A stretch of DNA of 32,633 nt from a bacterium TMED217 (GTDB lineage Bacteria; Fidelibacterota; Marinisomatia; Marinisomatales; UBA1611): positions 1 through 32,633 of the forward strand of contig NHJO01000004.1 in assembly GCA_002169695.1 (NCBI GenBank). Direction: 5' to 3'. Position numbers and translations under genes: made by a program. Of this stretch, positions 17,202-26,037 are shown piece by piece; position 1 is the first letter of the stretch; each line of letters opens with the position of its first letter. The notes under the pieces are model-generated. The model was not told the origin of the DNA. It ran no database searches and saw only the letters and a program-made list of their open reading frames with translations.

Positions 17202-18308
17202 CTAAAAATATTTTTTCAATCTTCGCCAATAATACGGTTTTTCAACAATAGTATTATATGAAAAAATGGAAATATTATTAAAATCCATTTTTCTTAATCT
17301 ATTAATTTTTTTTCCTAAAGATTTTGCACTCTGATTATATGCAGCAACACCAACTATAATATTATCATGATATTTTTTTGGTATATTATCTTTTATCATA
17401 TACATATTTTGAACAAAATCATTATTATCTACAGCATAATTCATTGGAACTGCCCAATCAAGATAACCTGCGGAAAGCCACAAATCCCATTCCTGGAAAA
17501 ATGTTAATTTCGCATCATAAATATTTGGCTTAACAGCTGCTGAAATAATACAACTAGGTAAATTATTTTTAATTTCTATGTTAGCATTCTTTACAAATTC
17601 AGTTATTGAACGCCTTTTATAATTTGAAAATAATCTGTTAAAGTCTTCGTTTAGGTTATAATCATTTATTTTATTATTTTCTTTAAAAATTGATAACCCA
17701 GTTTTATTATGACCATAGTCTATACTATGATACCTAATATAATCATAATGAATACCATCCAATGAATAATTACTAGACAATTCTGAAACAACATTGATAA
17801 GATATTTATTAACATCTGGATTGGTAGGAGCTAAAAAAAAGCCTTCTCCATTAACATATATATTATTTTTTTTATTTAAAAATTTTTTATCTAAAATATA
17901 TCCATCATTCTCTATTCGATCTAACCACTCTGGCTTTTGAAAAAATAAATGATTTTCGTTCGTAGGATGTTTTTTTGAAGACCACAAATAATAAATATTT
18001 ATCCAGGCATGGACTTTTAAATTTTTATTTTTACATTCATTTATTAAATATTTAAGAGGATCGAAATCATTAATAACTAATTTTGATTTAGGTACAAATT
18101 CAGAATTGTAAAAAGAATCGCCCCGACCTCTTACTTGAGCAAAAATATGATTAAAACCATTATGTTCAGCAAAATCTATTGCTCTATCAATGTCCTGAGG
18201 CTTCACCATATGATCTCTAACAATCCATAAAGCCTTTATTGTATTCTCATTTTTAGAATACATTATATTAATAAGAAAAAATATAAGTATAAATTTAAAG
18301 TTCACCAT
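17202..18308 (-). CDS. GHL10-family secreted glycoside-hydrolase-like protein
   Basis: 368 residues. Residues 1-18 form a signal peptide ('FILIFFLINIMYS'). The remainder matches the GHL10 (YngK-like, PF02638) TIM-barrel: 'ALWIVRDHM' at 26-34, 'HIFAQVRGRGDSFYNSE' at 54-70, 'KVHAWINIYYLW' at 98-109, the conserved 'DGIHYDYIRYH' at 184-194 carrying the likely acidic catalytic region, and 'WAVPMNY' further on. It is expected to act on a polysaccharide or peptidoglycan-like glycan in the periplasm or outside; the substrate is unknown. It lies 36 bp after rplQ, with no terminator seen, and 13 bp before hutU. The AT-rich coding sequence is rich in Asn, Lys and Ile, as is usual for this window. Confidence 0.88.
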   Translation of the reverse strand: MVNFKFILIFFLINIMYSKNENTIKALWIVRDHMVKPQDIDRAIDFAEHNGFNHIFAQVRGRGDSFYNSEFVPKSKLVINDFDPLKYLINECKNKNLKVHAWINIYYLWSSKKHPTNENHLFFQKPEWLDRIENDGYILDKKFLNKKNNIYVNGEGFFLAPTNPDVNKYLINVVSELSSNYSLDGIHYDYIRYHSIDYGHNKTGLSIFKENNKINDYNLNEDFNRLFSNYKRRSITEFVKNANIEIKNNLPSCIISAAVKPNIYDAKLTFFQEWDLWLSAGYLDWAVPMNYAVDNNDFVQNMYMIKDNIPKKYHDNIIVGVAAYNQSAKSLGKKINRLRKMDFNNISIFSYNTIVEKPYYWRRLKKYF

Positions 18309-18344
18309 AATAACAAAGATTAGGTTAGACCTGAAATTTATTTT

Positions 18345-18743
18345 TTAAGAAGTGCTTGAATCTTTTTCTTCTGAAGAACTGACATCAACCATATCTACAA
18401 ATTCAATAATTGAAACAGGAGCTCTATCATTATCTCTATAACCTAATTTCACTATGCGTGTATAACCACCTGGCCTATCGATATAATTAGGAGCAATATC
18501 ATCAAATAAAATTTTTACAATATTTTTATCTGGGATTTTTTTTATTACCATTCTCCTTGAATGAACGTCATTTTTTTTGGCTAATGTAATTAACGGCTCT
18601 ATAAACATTCTAAGCTCTTTAGCTTTTGAATCAGTTGTTTTTATTCTTTTATGCGTAATAATCTGTAAAGCTAAATTCATCAAAAGCGCTCTACGATTAC
18701 CAACTTTCCTGCCTAGTTTACGACCTTTTTTCTTATGCCGCAT
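18345..18743 (-). CDS. rplQ: 50S ribosomal protein L17
   Basis: 132 residues. The N-terminus 'MRHKKKGRKLGRKVGNRR' and the segment 'RPGGYTRIVKLGYRDNDRAPVSIIEFV' (family end at about residue 117) identify L17. L17 assembles into the large subunit near the exit tunnel. A 15-residue acidic, Ser-rich tail ('SSSEEKDSSTS') extends past the normal family end. It is the last gene of the alpha operon and starts 4 bp after the rpoA stop. The next same-strand gene follows after only 36 bp. Confidence 0.98.
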   Translation of the reverse strand: MRHKKKGRKLGRKVGNRRALLMNLALQIITHKRIKTTDSKAKELRMFIEPLITLAKKNDVHSRRMVIKKIPDKNIVKILFDDIAPNYIDRPGGYTRIVKLGYRDNDRAPVSIIEFVDMVDVSSSEEKDSSTS

Positions 18744-18747
18744 TTAT

Positions 18748-19719
18748 TTATCCCTCTTCAGCCATAATTTTACTGGTATCCATGCCAAAATGAAGACCCA
18801 TCGAATTCAATTTTTCGACCAACTCTGTTAAACTTTTCCTACCAAAATTTTTATACTTTAGCATTTGATTCTCTTCTTTACTTACAAGCTCATGAATGTA
18901 TTTAATACCAGCAGCCTGTAAACAATTAAAACTTCTAACAGATAATTCCATTTCATCAATTGCTTGATTTAATAAGTTCCTAAGCGCCAATGTTTCATCA
19001 GAGACACCTTTAGAAATTTCAAGAATTTCAGGGTTAGCAATAGCTTCTACAAATTTTAAATGTTCTCTAATATATGTAGCAGAATAACTAATTGCATCTT
19101 TAGGACCAATCGATCCATCCGTTTGAACGTTCATTGTTAATATTTCTATTGGTTCCTTTGCACCCGGAACAGGCTTAACACTAAAACTAACTTTAGTAAC
19201 CGGATTAAATATACTATCAATAGACATTGTACCTAATGATAAATTCGGTAATTCATTTTCCTCCGATGGAACATACCCCTTACCAATACCTATTCTTAAC
19301 TCTATATCTAATTTGCCACTTGAATTTACCTCGGTTATATATTGATCAGGATTTAGAACTTCAAATTGGTCGCTAGCATCTTGAATGTCTTTAGCGGTAA
19401 CTACACATTTACTTTTAAACTTAAGATTTATTTTATCTGGATTATTATCCATCAACATAAATCTAACTTGTTTTAAATTCATTATAATATCTGCAACATC
19501 ATCCTTAACACCTTTTATAGATGAAAACTCATGCTCTACACCTTCAATTTTTACATGTGTAATTGCAGCTCCAGGAATAGCAGTCATCAATACTCTGCGC
19601 ATAGCATTACCCAATGTTATACCATATCCTCTATCTAGAGGCTGTATAGTAAATTCACCATCTGTTTTCGTTAAAGACTTTTCATCAGTTTTGACTTTTA
19701 GTTTAAATGATTTATCCAT
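18748..19719 (-). CDS. rpoA: DNA-directed RNA polymerase subunit alpha
   Basis: 323 residues with both domains. The N-terminal assembly domain (~1-235) includes 'LDRGYGITLGNAMRRVL' at 28-44 and 'IEGVEHEFSSIKGV' at 58-71. The C-terminal DNA-binding domain (~248-312) includes 'LSVRSFNCLQAAGI' and the helix 'NFGRKSLTEL' at 291-300, which in the family contacts UP elements and activators. The dimer of alpha nucleates assembly of beta and beta'. The gene lies between rpsD (27 bp) and rplQ (4 bp), the standard alpha-operon position, and starts with ATG. Confidence 0.98.
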   Translation of the reverse strand: MDKSFKLKVKTDEKSLTKTDGEFTIQPLDRGYGITLGNAMRRVLMTAIPGAAITHVKIEGVEHEFSSIKGVKDDVADIIMNLKQVRFMLMDNNPDKINLKFKSKCVVTAKDIQDASDQFEVLNPDQYITEVNSSGKLDIELRIGIGKGYVPSEENELPNLSLGTMSIDSIFNPVTKVSFSVKPVPGAKEPIEILTMNVQTDGSIGPKDAISYSATYIREHLKFVEAIANPEILEISKGVSDETLALRNLLNQAIDEMELSVRSFNCLQAAGIKYIHELVSKEENQMLKYKNFGRKSLTELVEKLNSMGLHFGMDTSKIMAEEG

Positions 19720-19746
19720 TTATAATGTATCCTTTTTTTTATAAAA

Positions 19747-20364
19747 TTATTTAGAGTATAGCTCCACTACTAGCTGCTCATTAATTGTAAGACTCATCTG
19801 ATCCCTTTCAGGAATACTTTCAAAAACACCTAACATTTTAGCTTTATCTAAGTTAAGCCAAGGCAATTCGATATCACCTTTAATTGTTCTAATTGAATCT
19901 AAAATAATTTCCATTTTTTTACTTTTTTCACGTACAGAAATCTCATCACCTGGTTTTAATATATAAGATGGAATATTTACCGATTTACCATTAACCAAAA
20001 AATGCTTATGATTAACCAACTGTCTAGCAGCAGGTCTTGTTGGAGCAAAACTTAGCCTATAGACAACATTATCTAATCTACTCTCAAGAAGTTGTAACAT
20101 ATTAGTTCCAGTTTCGCCTTTAAGCTTTTCAGCTTTTTTAAACGTAATCCTAAATTGCTTCTCTAATAGTCCATACATGAACTTAATTTTTTGTTTCTCT
20201 TGCAATTGAGTCCCATAATTAGAGACCTTTGGCCTACGTGACTGAGCATGTTGACCAGGACCATATGGCTTCCTATTTAGCAACCTATCATACTTGGGAT
20301 TACCAAATATATTTTCACCAAATTTTCTTACTAATTTTCCTCTTGATTGTTTTGTTTTTGCCAT
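19747..20364 (-). CDS. rpsD: 30S ribosomal protein S4
   Basis: 205 residues. The S4 RNA-binding fold is at ~94-160 ('LESRLDNVVYRLSFAPTRPA', 'VNHKHFLVNGK'). The N-terminal region 'LLNRKPYGPGQHAQSRR' has no cysteines, so this is the zinc-free form. S4 is a primary 16S rRNA binder that starts small-subunit assembly and, in E. coli, represses the alpha operon; whether it does so here is not visible. It lies 23 bp after rpsK and 27 bp before rpoA. Confidence 0.98.
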   Translation of the reverse strand: MAKTKQSRGKLVRKFGENIFGNPKYDRLLNRKPYGPGQHAQSRRPKVSNYGTQLQEKQKIKFMYGLLEKQFRITFKKAEKLKGETGTNMLQLLESRLDNVVYRLSFAPTRPAARQLVNHKHFLVNGKSVNIPSYILKPGDEISVREKSKKMEIILDSIRTIKGDIELPWLNLDKAKMLGVFESIPERDQMSLTINEQLVVELYSK

Positions 20365-20387
20365 TATTAATATTCTCGTTTAGTTAG

Positions 20388-20771
20388 TTAGACGCGTCTT
20401 CTTTTTGGAGGACGACATCCATTATGTGGCAGTGGTGTTACATCCTTTATTGAAGTAATTTGCAAACCTGATACAGCTAAAGCTCTAATAGCAGATTCTC
20501 TGCCAGCACCTGGACCTTTTACCTCAACTGAAATACTAATTATACCCATTGCCAATGCTGATTCAGCCACTTTTTGAGCTGTCAATGTTGCAGCATATGC
20601 AGTACTCTTGCGAGAACCTTTAAACCCTGAAGATCCTGCTTTCTGCCAAATTAAGACATTCCCGAATTTATCCGAAATCGTAACATGTGTATTGTTAAAT
20701 GTTGATTTGATATGCGCTACCGCATTTGAATCAACCACTTTCTTTTTTTTCTTTTGTAACTTTTCAGTCAA
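20388..20771 (-). CDS. rpsK: 30S ribosomal protein S11 (TTG start)
   Basis: 127 residues. '[12 protein letters not shown]', '[13 protein letters not shown]' and the C-terminal '[13 protein letters not shown]' are diagnostic. S11 shapes the 30S platform near the mRNA exit path. The start is TTG: the in-frame TGA just 12 nt upstream leaves no ATG or GTG option, and GAGGT ends 6 nt before the TTG. A lysine-rich stretch (five Lys at 7-11) precedes the conserved fold. Confidence 0.97.
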   Translation of the reverse strand: MTEKLQKKKKKVVDSNAVAHIKSTFNNTHVTISDKFGNVLIWQKAGSSGFKGSRKSTAYAATLTAQKVAESALAMGIISISVEVKGPGAGRESAIRALAVSGLQITSIKDVTPLPHNGCRPPKRRRV

Positions 20772-20777
20772 GATTGT

Positions 20778-20782
20778 ACCTC
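20778..20782 (-). promoter_or_regulatory. Shine-Dalgarno site fixing the rpsK TTG start
   Basis: GAGGT overlaps the in-frame TGA codon and ends 6 nt before the TTG start of rpsK. It supports TTG as the functional start. Confidence 0.7.
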
Positions 20783-20792
20783 AATTATTTAT

Positions 20793-21170
20793 TTAAATAG
20801 CTTTCTTACCTAATCCAATAGTTCTCTTTTTACCTTTACGAGTACGCGCATTTGTTTTCGTTCGCTGACCATTAGCAGGCAAACCTTTTCTATGTCTAAG
20901 GCCTCTATATGCGCCCACATCTTTTAATCTCTTAATATTCATAGCGTTAAAAGAACGTAATTCTCCCTCAACATTAATATCTAAAGAACTTATTGCTTCT
21001 CTTATCGAAACAATTTGTTTTTCAGTCAAATCCTGGACTCTTTTTTCAGTATCTATTTTCACTTTCTCACAAATCATTGTTGCCGTTGATATACCAATGC
21101 CATGGATATAACAAAGAGAGTAAGCAATTTTTTTATTTCTAGGTATGTCTACACCAACAATTCTTGCCAT
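20793..21170 (-). CDS. rpsM: 30S ribosomal protein S13
   Basis: 125 residues, normal length. The N-terminus '[17 protein letters not shown]' with the helix-two-turn-helix region is followed by the basic tail '[20 protein letters not shown]'. S13 sits in the 30S head and contacts the 50S subunit and the P-site tRNA. It starts with ATG 6 bp after the rpmJ stop and 21 bp ahead of rpsK. Confidence 0.98.
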   Translation of the reverse strand: MARIVGVDIPRNKKIAYSLCYIHGIGISTATMICEKVKIDTEKRVQDLTEKQIVSIREAISSLDINVEGELRSFNAMNIKRLKDVGAYRGLRHRKGLPANGQRTKTNARTRKGKKRTIGLGKKAI

Positions 21171-21176
21171 TATTCT

Positions 21177-21290
21177 TTATCCTTGCCTTTGTTTATGTTT
21201 AGGGGTTTCACATATTACCAATATCTTCCCTTTGCGCTTAATAACTTTACATTTCGCGCACATTTTTTTTACAGATGCTCTTACTTTCAT
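21177..21290 (-). CDS. rpmJ: 50S ribosomal protein L36
   Basis: A 37-residue gene found by translating the gap between infA and rpsM. It reads '[20 protein letters not shown]...' with the zinc ligands Cys11, Cys14, Cys27 and His32, so this is the zinc-binding form. The ending '...KQRQG' is typical. The start codon is ATG, 4 bp after the infA stop. Confidence 0.97.
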   Translation of the reverse strand: MKVRASVKKMCAKCKVIKRKGKILVICETPKHKQRQG

Positions 21291-21294
21291 AAAA

Positions 21295-21522
21295 TTATTT
21301 CTTCCTATATACAATTCTAGCCCTAGATAAATCATAAGGACTCATCTCAAGCGTGACAACGTCACCTGGCAAAATTTTAATAAAATGCATCCTCATCTTA
21401 CCACTCACATGTGCCAAAACAGTGTGATTATCACCACCTATTTCAACATCTACTCGAAACATAGCATTTGGCAGAGTTTCTTTAATGACACCATCAATAG
21501 TAATTGGTTGCTCTTTAGCCAT
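21295..21522 (-). CDS. infA: Translation initiation factor IF-1
   Basis: 75 residues, a single OB fold. '[15 protein letters not shown]', '[20 protein letters not shown]' and '[13 protein letters not shown]' are characteristic. IF-1 occupies the ribosomal A site during initiation and assists IF-2 and IF-3. It starts with ATG and overlaps the end of map by 8 bp, the position infA holds in many FCB genomes (map-infA-rpmJ). Confidence 0.98.
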   Translation of the reverse strand: MAKEQPITIDGVIKETLPNAMFRVDVEIGGDNHTVLAHVSGKMRMHFIKILPGDVVTLEMSPYDLSRARIVYRKK

Positions 21523-22273
21523 TTTTAGTTATCTTACTTAATATCTGAGGGCCATCTTCTTTTATAGCGATAGTATGCTCAAAGTGAGCAGAAACCTGAC
21601 CATCTAAAGTATGAATTGTCCATCCATCTTTTGATGTATATATATCTTTAGAGCCAAGATTAATCATTGGTTCAATCGCTATACACATACCAACATGAAG
21701 CTTATATCCTTGTTTTGGTATTCCATAATTAGGGACTTGAGGTTCTTCATGCAATTTTTCACCTATCCCATGGCCAACTAATTCTCTAACAACTGAATAT
21801 CCATTCGACTCAGCATGGTTCTGAACAGCATATCCGATATCCCCAACATAGTTACCTGGGATAGCCTGGTCAATGCCTTTATATAATGACTCTTCAGTTA
21901 TTTTCATTAATTTATTTTTTTCTTCTGCTATAGTCCCGACTGGAAATGTTTTAGCATGATCTCCATAATAACCATTTAATTCTGCACCGCAGTCAATGCC
22001 AACAATTTGTCCTTCTTCTAAAGTTCCATCATAAGGAATCCCATGAACAACAGCATCATCTATTGATATACATAATGTAGAAGGAAACCCCATATACCCT
22101 TTAAATGCAGGCCTGGCACCACAAGAAATAATAAAATTTTCTGCTTTACTATCTAAATCTATTAAGGAAGCACCTGGAACAATGTATTCTGATAACATTT
22201 CGAGAGTATCTGCTACAATTTGACAGCTATTTGAAATCATATCTATTTCGCGCTCTGACCTAGTATATACCAC
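21515..22273 (-). CDS. map: Methionine aminopeptidase type I
   Basis: 252 residues. It removes the initiator methionine from nascent proteins. All the pita-bread-fold metal and substrate residues are present: His77 ('VVHGIP'), Asp94 ('GIDCGAE'), Asp105 ('YYGDHAKTF'), His168 ('LVGHGIG'), Glu201 ('AIEPM') and Glu232 ('FEHTIAI'). The start is GTG, sharing its first base with the TAG stop of secY (TAGTG). There is no adk between secY and map, unlike the order found in many Firmicutes. Confidence 0.98.
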   Translation of the reverse strand: MVYTRSEREIDMISNSCQIVADTLEMLSEYIVPGASLIDLDSKAENFIISCGARPAFKGYMGFPSTLCISIDDAVVHGIPYDGTLEEGQIVGIDCGAELNGYYGDHAKTFPVGTIAEEKNKLMKITEESLYKGIDQAIPGNYVGDIGYAVQNHAESNGYSVVRELVGHGIGEKLHEEPQVPNYGIPKQGYKLHVGMCIAIEPMINLGSKDIYTSKDGWTIHTLDGQVSAHFEHTIAIKEDGPQILSKITKNG

Positions 22274-23586
22274 TACATTCTTCTCCTTCCACGAATTTTC
22301 CCCTTTGTTAAAAATCCGTCATAGTGCCTCATCATCAAATGAGACTCTAACTGCTGAAGAGTATCTAATGCAACACCAACAATAATCAATAAACTTGTCC
22401 CACCAAAAAATGATGCCAAGTCGTATTCTATATCGGCCATTTTCATTAAAAGATATGGAAATATTGCGACTGCAGCCAGAGCAACAGATCCTGGAAGAGT
22501 AACCTTAGATAAAATATTATCTATGTATTCAGAGGTTTTTTTACCAGGCCTTACACCCGGGATAAAACCACCTTGCTGTTTCATTTGTGAACTTACTTGA
22601 ATAGGATCGAAAGCTATTGCAGTATAAAAATATGTGAAAAATATTATCATCAACCCAAAAAATGTCCAATAAATTGGATGCTCAAAAGAGAACCAACGCA
22701 TTATGCTTGCAGAAAAATCACTATCAGCAAAAAAAGTTGAGACCGTACTAGGAATAAACATAATTGATTGAGCAAAAATGATTGGCATAACACCTGCAGT
22801 ATTCACTCTTAATGGAATATGAGTATTTTGACCACCATATACTTTTCTACCAACAACTCTTTTAGCATATTGAACAGGTATTTTTCTTGTACCTTGAGTT
22901 AAAAGCACAACAAAGCAAATCACTAAGAACATTGTTGCCATTAAAAACAACTCAGAAATAAAAAGCTTTTCTTCAGCCATTACTGCTCTAATTTCATTAC
23001 CAATGACAAACGGCAATCTCGAAATAATACCGACCATAATAATCAGTGAAATACCATTACCAATTCCCCTTTCCGTAACTCGTTCACCCATCCACATTAA
23101 AAGAATAGTTCCAGTAACCATACTAACTATTGCAGTAAAAACAAAAAGCGCACCTGGATTAACCACAACTTGCAACTCTTTTTCAAGAAAAACAGTGACA
23201 CCATATGATTGCATCGTTGCAATTAATACAGTCCCATATCTAGTAATCTGCGTTATCTTCTTTCTACCAGCTTCTCCTTCTTTTTGCAGCCTTTGAAAAT
23301 ATGGTAATACAGAACCCATCAGCTGAATTACGATTGAAGCCGAGATATAAGGCATAATTCCTAGAGAGAATAACGATGCTTTTTCGAAAGCGCCACCAGT
23401 AAACATATTAAATAAACCAAATAAAGTATCTTGCAACCGCTCAAAAGCACCAGCCAAAGCATTAGCATCTACTCCTGGTATAGGAATATGTGCTCCAATT
23501 CTCACAACAATCAATATAGAGAGTGTATATATAATTTTAGCTCTTAAATCAGGTATGCTAAAAATTGTTTTTATTTTATCTATCAT
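22273..23586 (-). CDS. secY: Preprotein translocase subunit SecY
   Basis: 437 residues with about ten membrane helices. It is the channel subunit of the Sec translocon, through which the secreted FN3, PKD and GHL10 proteins of this window would pass. Diagnostic segments are 'GIMPYISASIVIQLMGS', 'ERGIGNGISLIIMVGI', 'TFFYTAIAFDPIQVSSQMKQ' and 'GFIPGVRPGKKT'. The ATG overlaps the rplO stop by 4 bp (ATGA) and the stop abuts the map start. Confidence 0.98.
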   Translation of the reverse strand: MIDKIKTIFSIPDLRAKIIYTLSILIVVRIGAHIPIPGVDANALAGAFERLQDTLFGLFNMFTGGAFEKASLFSLGIMPYISASIVIQLMGSVLPYFQRLQKEGEAGRKKITQITRYGTVLIATMQSYGVTVFLEKELQVVVNPGALFVFTAIVSMVTGTILLMWMGERVTERGIGNGISLIIMVGIISRLPFVIGNEIRAVMAEEKLFISELFLMATMFLVICFVVLLTQGTRKIPVQYAKRVVGRKVYGGQNTHIPLRVNTAGVMPIIFAQSIMFIPSTVSTFFADSDFSASIMRWFSFEHPIYWTFFGLMIIFFTYFYTAIAFDPIQVSSQMKQQGGFIPGVRPGKKTSEYIDNILSKVTLPGSVALAAVAIFPYLLMKMADIEYDLASFFGGTSLLIIVGVALDTLQQLESHLMMRHYDGFLTKGKIRGRRRM

Positions 23587-24023
23587 TGGATAGTTACTGT
23601 CCCACCAGCTTTCTCAATTTTATTTTTTGCAGATTCACTAAAAGAAGAAGCGATAATATTAACTTTTTTATCAAATTCGCCATTACCTAGTATTTTTACT
23701 GGCTTCAATGAAGATCTGATGAGACCGCTCTCTTTTAAAATAACTGAATCGATATCTGATTTTTTTTCAATTTTACTAAGGTCAGATAAATTTACAATTT
23801 GATATTTTTCCTTAAAAATATTTGTAAAACCTCTTCTGGGAAGCCTACGCGCGAGAGGCATTTGCCCACCTTCAAACCATGCTCTTTTTTTATTTCCAGA
23901 CCTTTGACCAGCACCTTTGTGTCCTCGACCAGAAGTTTTTCCTAATCCAGAGCCATGTCCTCGACCAATTCTTTTTCTATTTTTCCTTGAGCCAGCATTT
24001 GGCTTTAATGAATCAAGTTTCAA
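23583..24023 (-). CDS. rplO: 50S ribosomal protein L15 (TTG start)
   Basis: 146 residues. The N-terminal Gly/Arg/Lys-rich segment ('RKNRKRIGRGHGSGLGKTSG') and 'FEGGQMPLARRLPRRGF' are typical of L15. It is a late-assembly 50S protein. The start is TTG: the in-frame TAA of rpmD lies one codon upstream, so no ATG is available. GAGGTG ends 6 nt before it. The gene overlaps secY by 4 bp. Confidence 0.97.
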   Translation of the reverse strand: MKLDSLKPNAGSRKNRKRIGRGHGSGLGKTSGRGHKGAGQRSGNKKRAWFEGGQMPLARRLPRRGFTNIFKEKYQIVNLSDLSKIEKKSDIDSVILKESGLIRSSLKPVKILGNGEFDKKVNIIASSFSESAKNKIEKAGGTVTIQ

Positions 24024-24026
24024 TGG

Positions 24027-24200
24027 TTACACCTCTTCAACTTTGATAAGATAGTCAATTTTTTTAATCATTCCTCTTATCTGAGCAGTATCAGCCTTCT
24101 TCACAGTCTGATTGATTTTTTTTAAACCAAGCGCAGATAAGGTCAGCTTAGCTTTTGGTTTATAACCAATTGCACTTTTTATTTGAGTAATTTTTAACAT
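24027..24200 (-). CDS. rpmD: 50S ribosomal protein L30
   Basis: A 57-residue gene found by translating the gap between rpsE and rplO. It reads 'MLKITQIKSAIGYKPKAKLT', then 'LSALGLKKINQTV' and 'IRGMIKKIDYLIKVEEV'. This is the usual L30 ferredoxin-like fold at normal length. It starts with ATG, 3 bp after rpsE and 3 bp before rplO. Confidence 0.96.
   Translation of the reverse strand: MLKITQIKSAIGYKPKAKLTLSALGLKKINQTVKKADTAQIRGMIKKIDYLIKVEEV
24030..24035 (-). promoter_or_regulatory. Shine-Dalgarno site fixing the rplO TTG start
   Basis: GAGGTG, inside the last two codons of rpmD, ends 6 nt before the TTG of rplO. Confidence 0.65.
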
Positions 24201-24203
24201 TTT

Positions 24204-24707
24204 TTAATTAAAAACCTCTTCAATAGTAATCTGTCTTTTATTAGCAATCGTAACGGCATCTTTAAGATTAAGCAAACCATTTAAAGTAGCATATACTAAA
24301 TTCATTGCATTTTTAGAGCCATATCGCTTCGTAAGTATATTATGCACACCAACCTGTTCCATGACAAACCGAACCGGACCACCTGCTATTATACCAGTAC
24401 CGGGCGCCGCAGGTTTTAACATAGCTCTGCTAGCTCCATGCTTCCCTATAATCTTATGAGGTATAGTACCATTTATGATTGGAATTTTATACATATTTCT
24501 TTTGGCGATTTCTTTACCTTTTTGGATACACATTATTACCTCATTTGCCTTACCTAAGCCAATTCCAATATGTCCTTTACCATCACCAACAGCGACTAAT
24601 GCAGAGAATCTAAATCTCTTTCCTCTAGAGGTTACCTTAGCAGTTCTATTTATTTTAATTACTGACTCTTCAAGTAAATCTAATTCCGATGGATTAATTA
24701 TTGACAA
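24204..24707 (-). CDS. rpsE: 30S ribosomal protein S5 (TTG start)
   Basis: 167 residues. 'INRTAKVTSRGKRFRFSALVAVGDG' marks the double-stranded RNA-binding-like domain (compressed here), followed by 'GKHGASRAMLKPAAPGTGI' and 'RYGSKNAMNLVYATLNGL' in the C-terminal domain. S5 lines the mRNA entry channel and affects decoding accuracy. The start is TTG with AAAGGAG ending exactly 6 nt upstream; the next Met in frame is at residue 59, inside the conserved fold, so TTG is required. Confidence 0.97.
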   Translation of the reverse strand: MSIINPSELDLLEESVIKINRTAKVTSRGKRFRFSALVAVGDGKGHIGIGLGKANEVIMCIQKGKEIAKRNMYKIPIINGTIPHKIIGKHGASRAMLKPAAPGTGIIAGGPVRFVMEQVGVHNILTKRYGSKNAMNLVYATLNGLLNLKDAVTIANKRQITIEEVFN

Positions 24708-24713
24708 TTTATT

Positions 24714-24720
24714 CTCCTTT
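24714..24720 (-). promoter_or_regulatory. Strong Shine-Dalgarno site fixing the rpsE TTG start
   Basis: AAAGGAG overlaps the rplR stop codon and ends 6 nt before the TTG of rpsE. Confidence 0.8.
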
Positions 24721-25090
24721 AAAACTCTAATCCTGCTTCACGAGCGGCCTCGGCAAAAGCCTTAACTCGACCATGAAAAGGATACCCATTTCTATCAAAA
24801 ACTACTTTTTTTATATTTTTTTTCTTTGCTACTTTGGCAAGATTCTTACCAACTAAAACAGATATATCAGTTTTAGTCTTCAATTTACCAACTTGTTTTT
24901 TGACAGTTTTATCTTTTGAAGAACTAGAAACTAAAGTTTGACCTTCAAAATCATTAACTATTTGTGACTCAAAATGCTTATTGCTTCTATACACAACTAA
25001 CCTAGGATACTCAGGATGAAACATTGATGTAGCCTTAGATCTATTCCTCCTTCGAATTTTACGCTTTATATTATTATTAAATAAACCCAT
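24719..25090 (-). CDS. rplR: 50S ribosomal protein L18
   Basis: 123 residues. 'HPEYPRLVVYRSNKHFESQIV' (in two pieces: 'PRLVVYRSNKH' and 'ESQIVND') and the C-terminal 'VVFDRNGYPFHGRVKAFAEA' are characteristic. L18 binds 5S rRNA together with L5. It starts with ATG, sharing a base with the rplF stop, and is 11 bp ahead of rpsE. Confidence 0.97.
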   Translation of the reverse strand: MGLFNNNIKRKIRRRNRSKATSMFHPEYPRLVVYRSNKHFESQIVNDFEGQTLVSSSSKDKTVKKQVGKLKTKTDISVLVGKNLAKVAKKKNIKKVVFDRNGYPFHGRVKAFAEAAREAGLEF

Positions 25091-25626
25091 TATTCACCAA
25101 CCGTTTTACCTTGTTTAATTCTAACATACTCATCTTTATATCTTATTCCCTTGCCTTTATAAGGTTCAGGCTTACGAAATGATCTTATTTTTGATGCAAC
25201 AGATCCCACTAGCTGTTTATCAATACCTTCTATAGTTATTTTAGTTCGATCTGCAGCAGCCTTAACTCCTTCAGGCAAATCAAAAAATATATCATGAGAA
25301 TATCCAATTTGAAGCTGCAATCTATTACCTTGCACTATAGCTTGATAACCAACCCCAATAATTTCCAATTCTTTTTTAAATCCTACAGACACACCCAAAA
25401 CCATATTGTTTATAATCTGCCTAGTCGTCCCATGAAGAGATTTACTCAAAGCACTTTCATCAATTCTTTCAAATAAAATAATATTTTCTTTTATAGTAAT
25501 TTTTATATTAGAATGGGCAGACCATGATAACGAGCCCATCGGACCAGAGACATTAACTACTTCGCTACTTAAGTCAACTGAAACACCTTCTGGTATTACA
25601 ATTGGATTATTTCCAATTCTAGACAC
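25090..25626 (-). CDS. rplF: 50S ribosomal protein L6
   Basis: 178 residues, the usual length. The fold is duplicated: 'SRIGNNPIVIPEGVSV' and 'GPMGSLSW' in the first half, 'EIIGVGYQAIVQGNRLQLQIGYSH' region in the second. The C-terminal 'PEPYKGKGIRYKDEYVRIK' is diagnostic. L6 sits by the sarcin-ricin loop. The start is GTG with GAGGT about 9 nt upstream inside the end of rpsH. Confidence 0.98.
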   Translation of the reverse strand: MSRIGNNPIVIPEGVSVDLSSEVVNVSGPMGSLSWSAHSNIKITIKENIILFERIDESALSKSLHGTTRQIINNMVLGVSVGFKKELEIIGVGYQAIVQGNRLQLQIGYSHDIFFDLPEGVKAAADRTKITIEGIDKQLVGSVASKIRSFRKPEPYKGKGIRYKDEYVRIKQGKTVGE

Positions 25627-25628
25627 TA

Positions 25629-26027
25629 TTAAAATACCTCACACAATAATTCGCCGCCGACGCCAAGTTTATTAGCCGTCTTATTACTTATAACTCCTTT
25701 TGATGTGGACAAAACAGAAATTCCAAGCCCATCAAGCACTCTAGGTATATCACCACCACCAACATAAATACGCTGCCCAGGCTTACTGCTGCGATCTATG
25801 CACTCTATTACTGATTTACCATTCAAGTCGTATTTTAAAAATATTCTAATAGTTACAAATTCATCATTTTTAATAAAAAAGAAATCTTTAATATACTTTT
25901 CTTCTTTGAGAACATAGGCGATACGTTTTTTCATATTAGATGAAGGAATATCCACCCATCTTTTGTTCGTGCGAACAGCATTACGTATTCTAGTTAAAAA
26001 ATCTGCTATCGGATCAGTCATTGACAT
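25629..26027 (-). CDS. rpsH: 30S ribosomal protein S8
   Basis: 132 residues. The N-terminus 'MTDPIADFLTRIRNA' and the C-terminal 'GISVLSTSKGVISNKTA' followed by 'VGGELLCEVF' are diagnostic. S8 is a primary 16S rRNA binder and, in E. coli, the translational repressor of the spc operon. Two in-frame ATGs (26027 and 26021) both give a plausible N-terminus. It lies 10 bp after rpsN. Confidence 0.98.
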   Translation of the reverse strand: MSMTDPIADFLTRIRNAVRTNKRWVDIPSSNMKKRIAYVLKEEKYIKDFFFIKNDEFVTIRIFLKYDLNGKSVIECIDRSSKPGQRIYVGGGDIPRVLDGLGISVLSTSKGVISNKTANKLGVGGELLCEVF

Positions 26028-26037
26028 AATATTTTCC

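Noticed and set aside
18309-18344. Terminator between rplQ and the GHL10 gene
   Set aside because: Only a 4-bp AGGT/ACCT stem with no adjacent U-tract is present.
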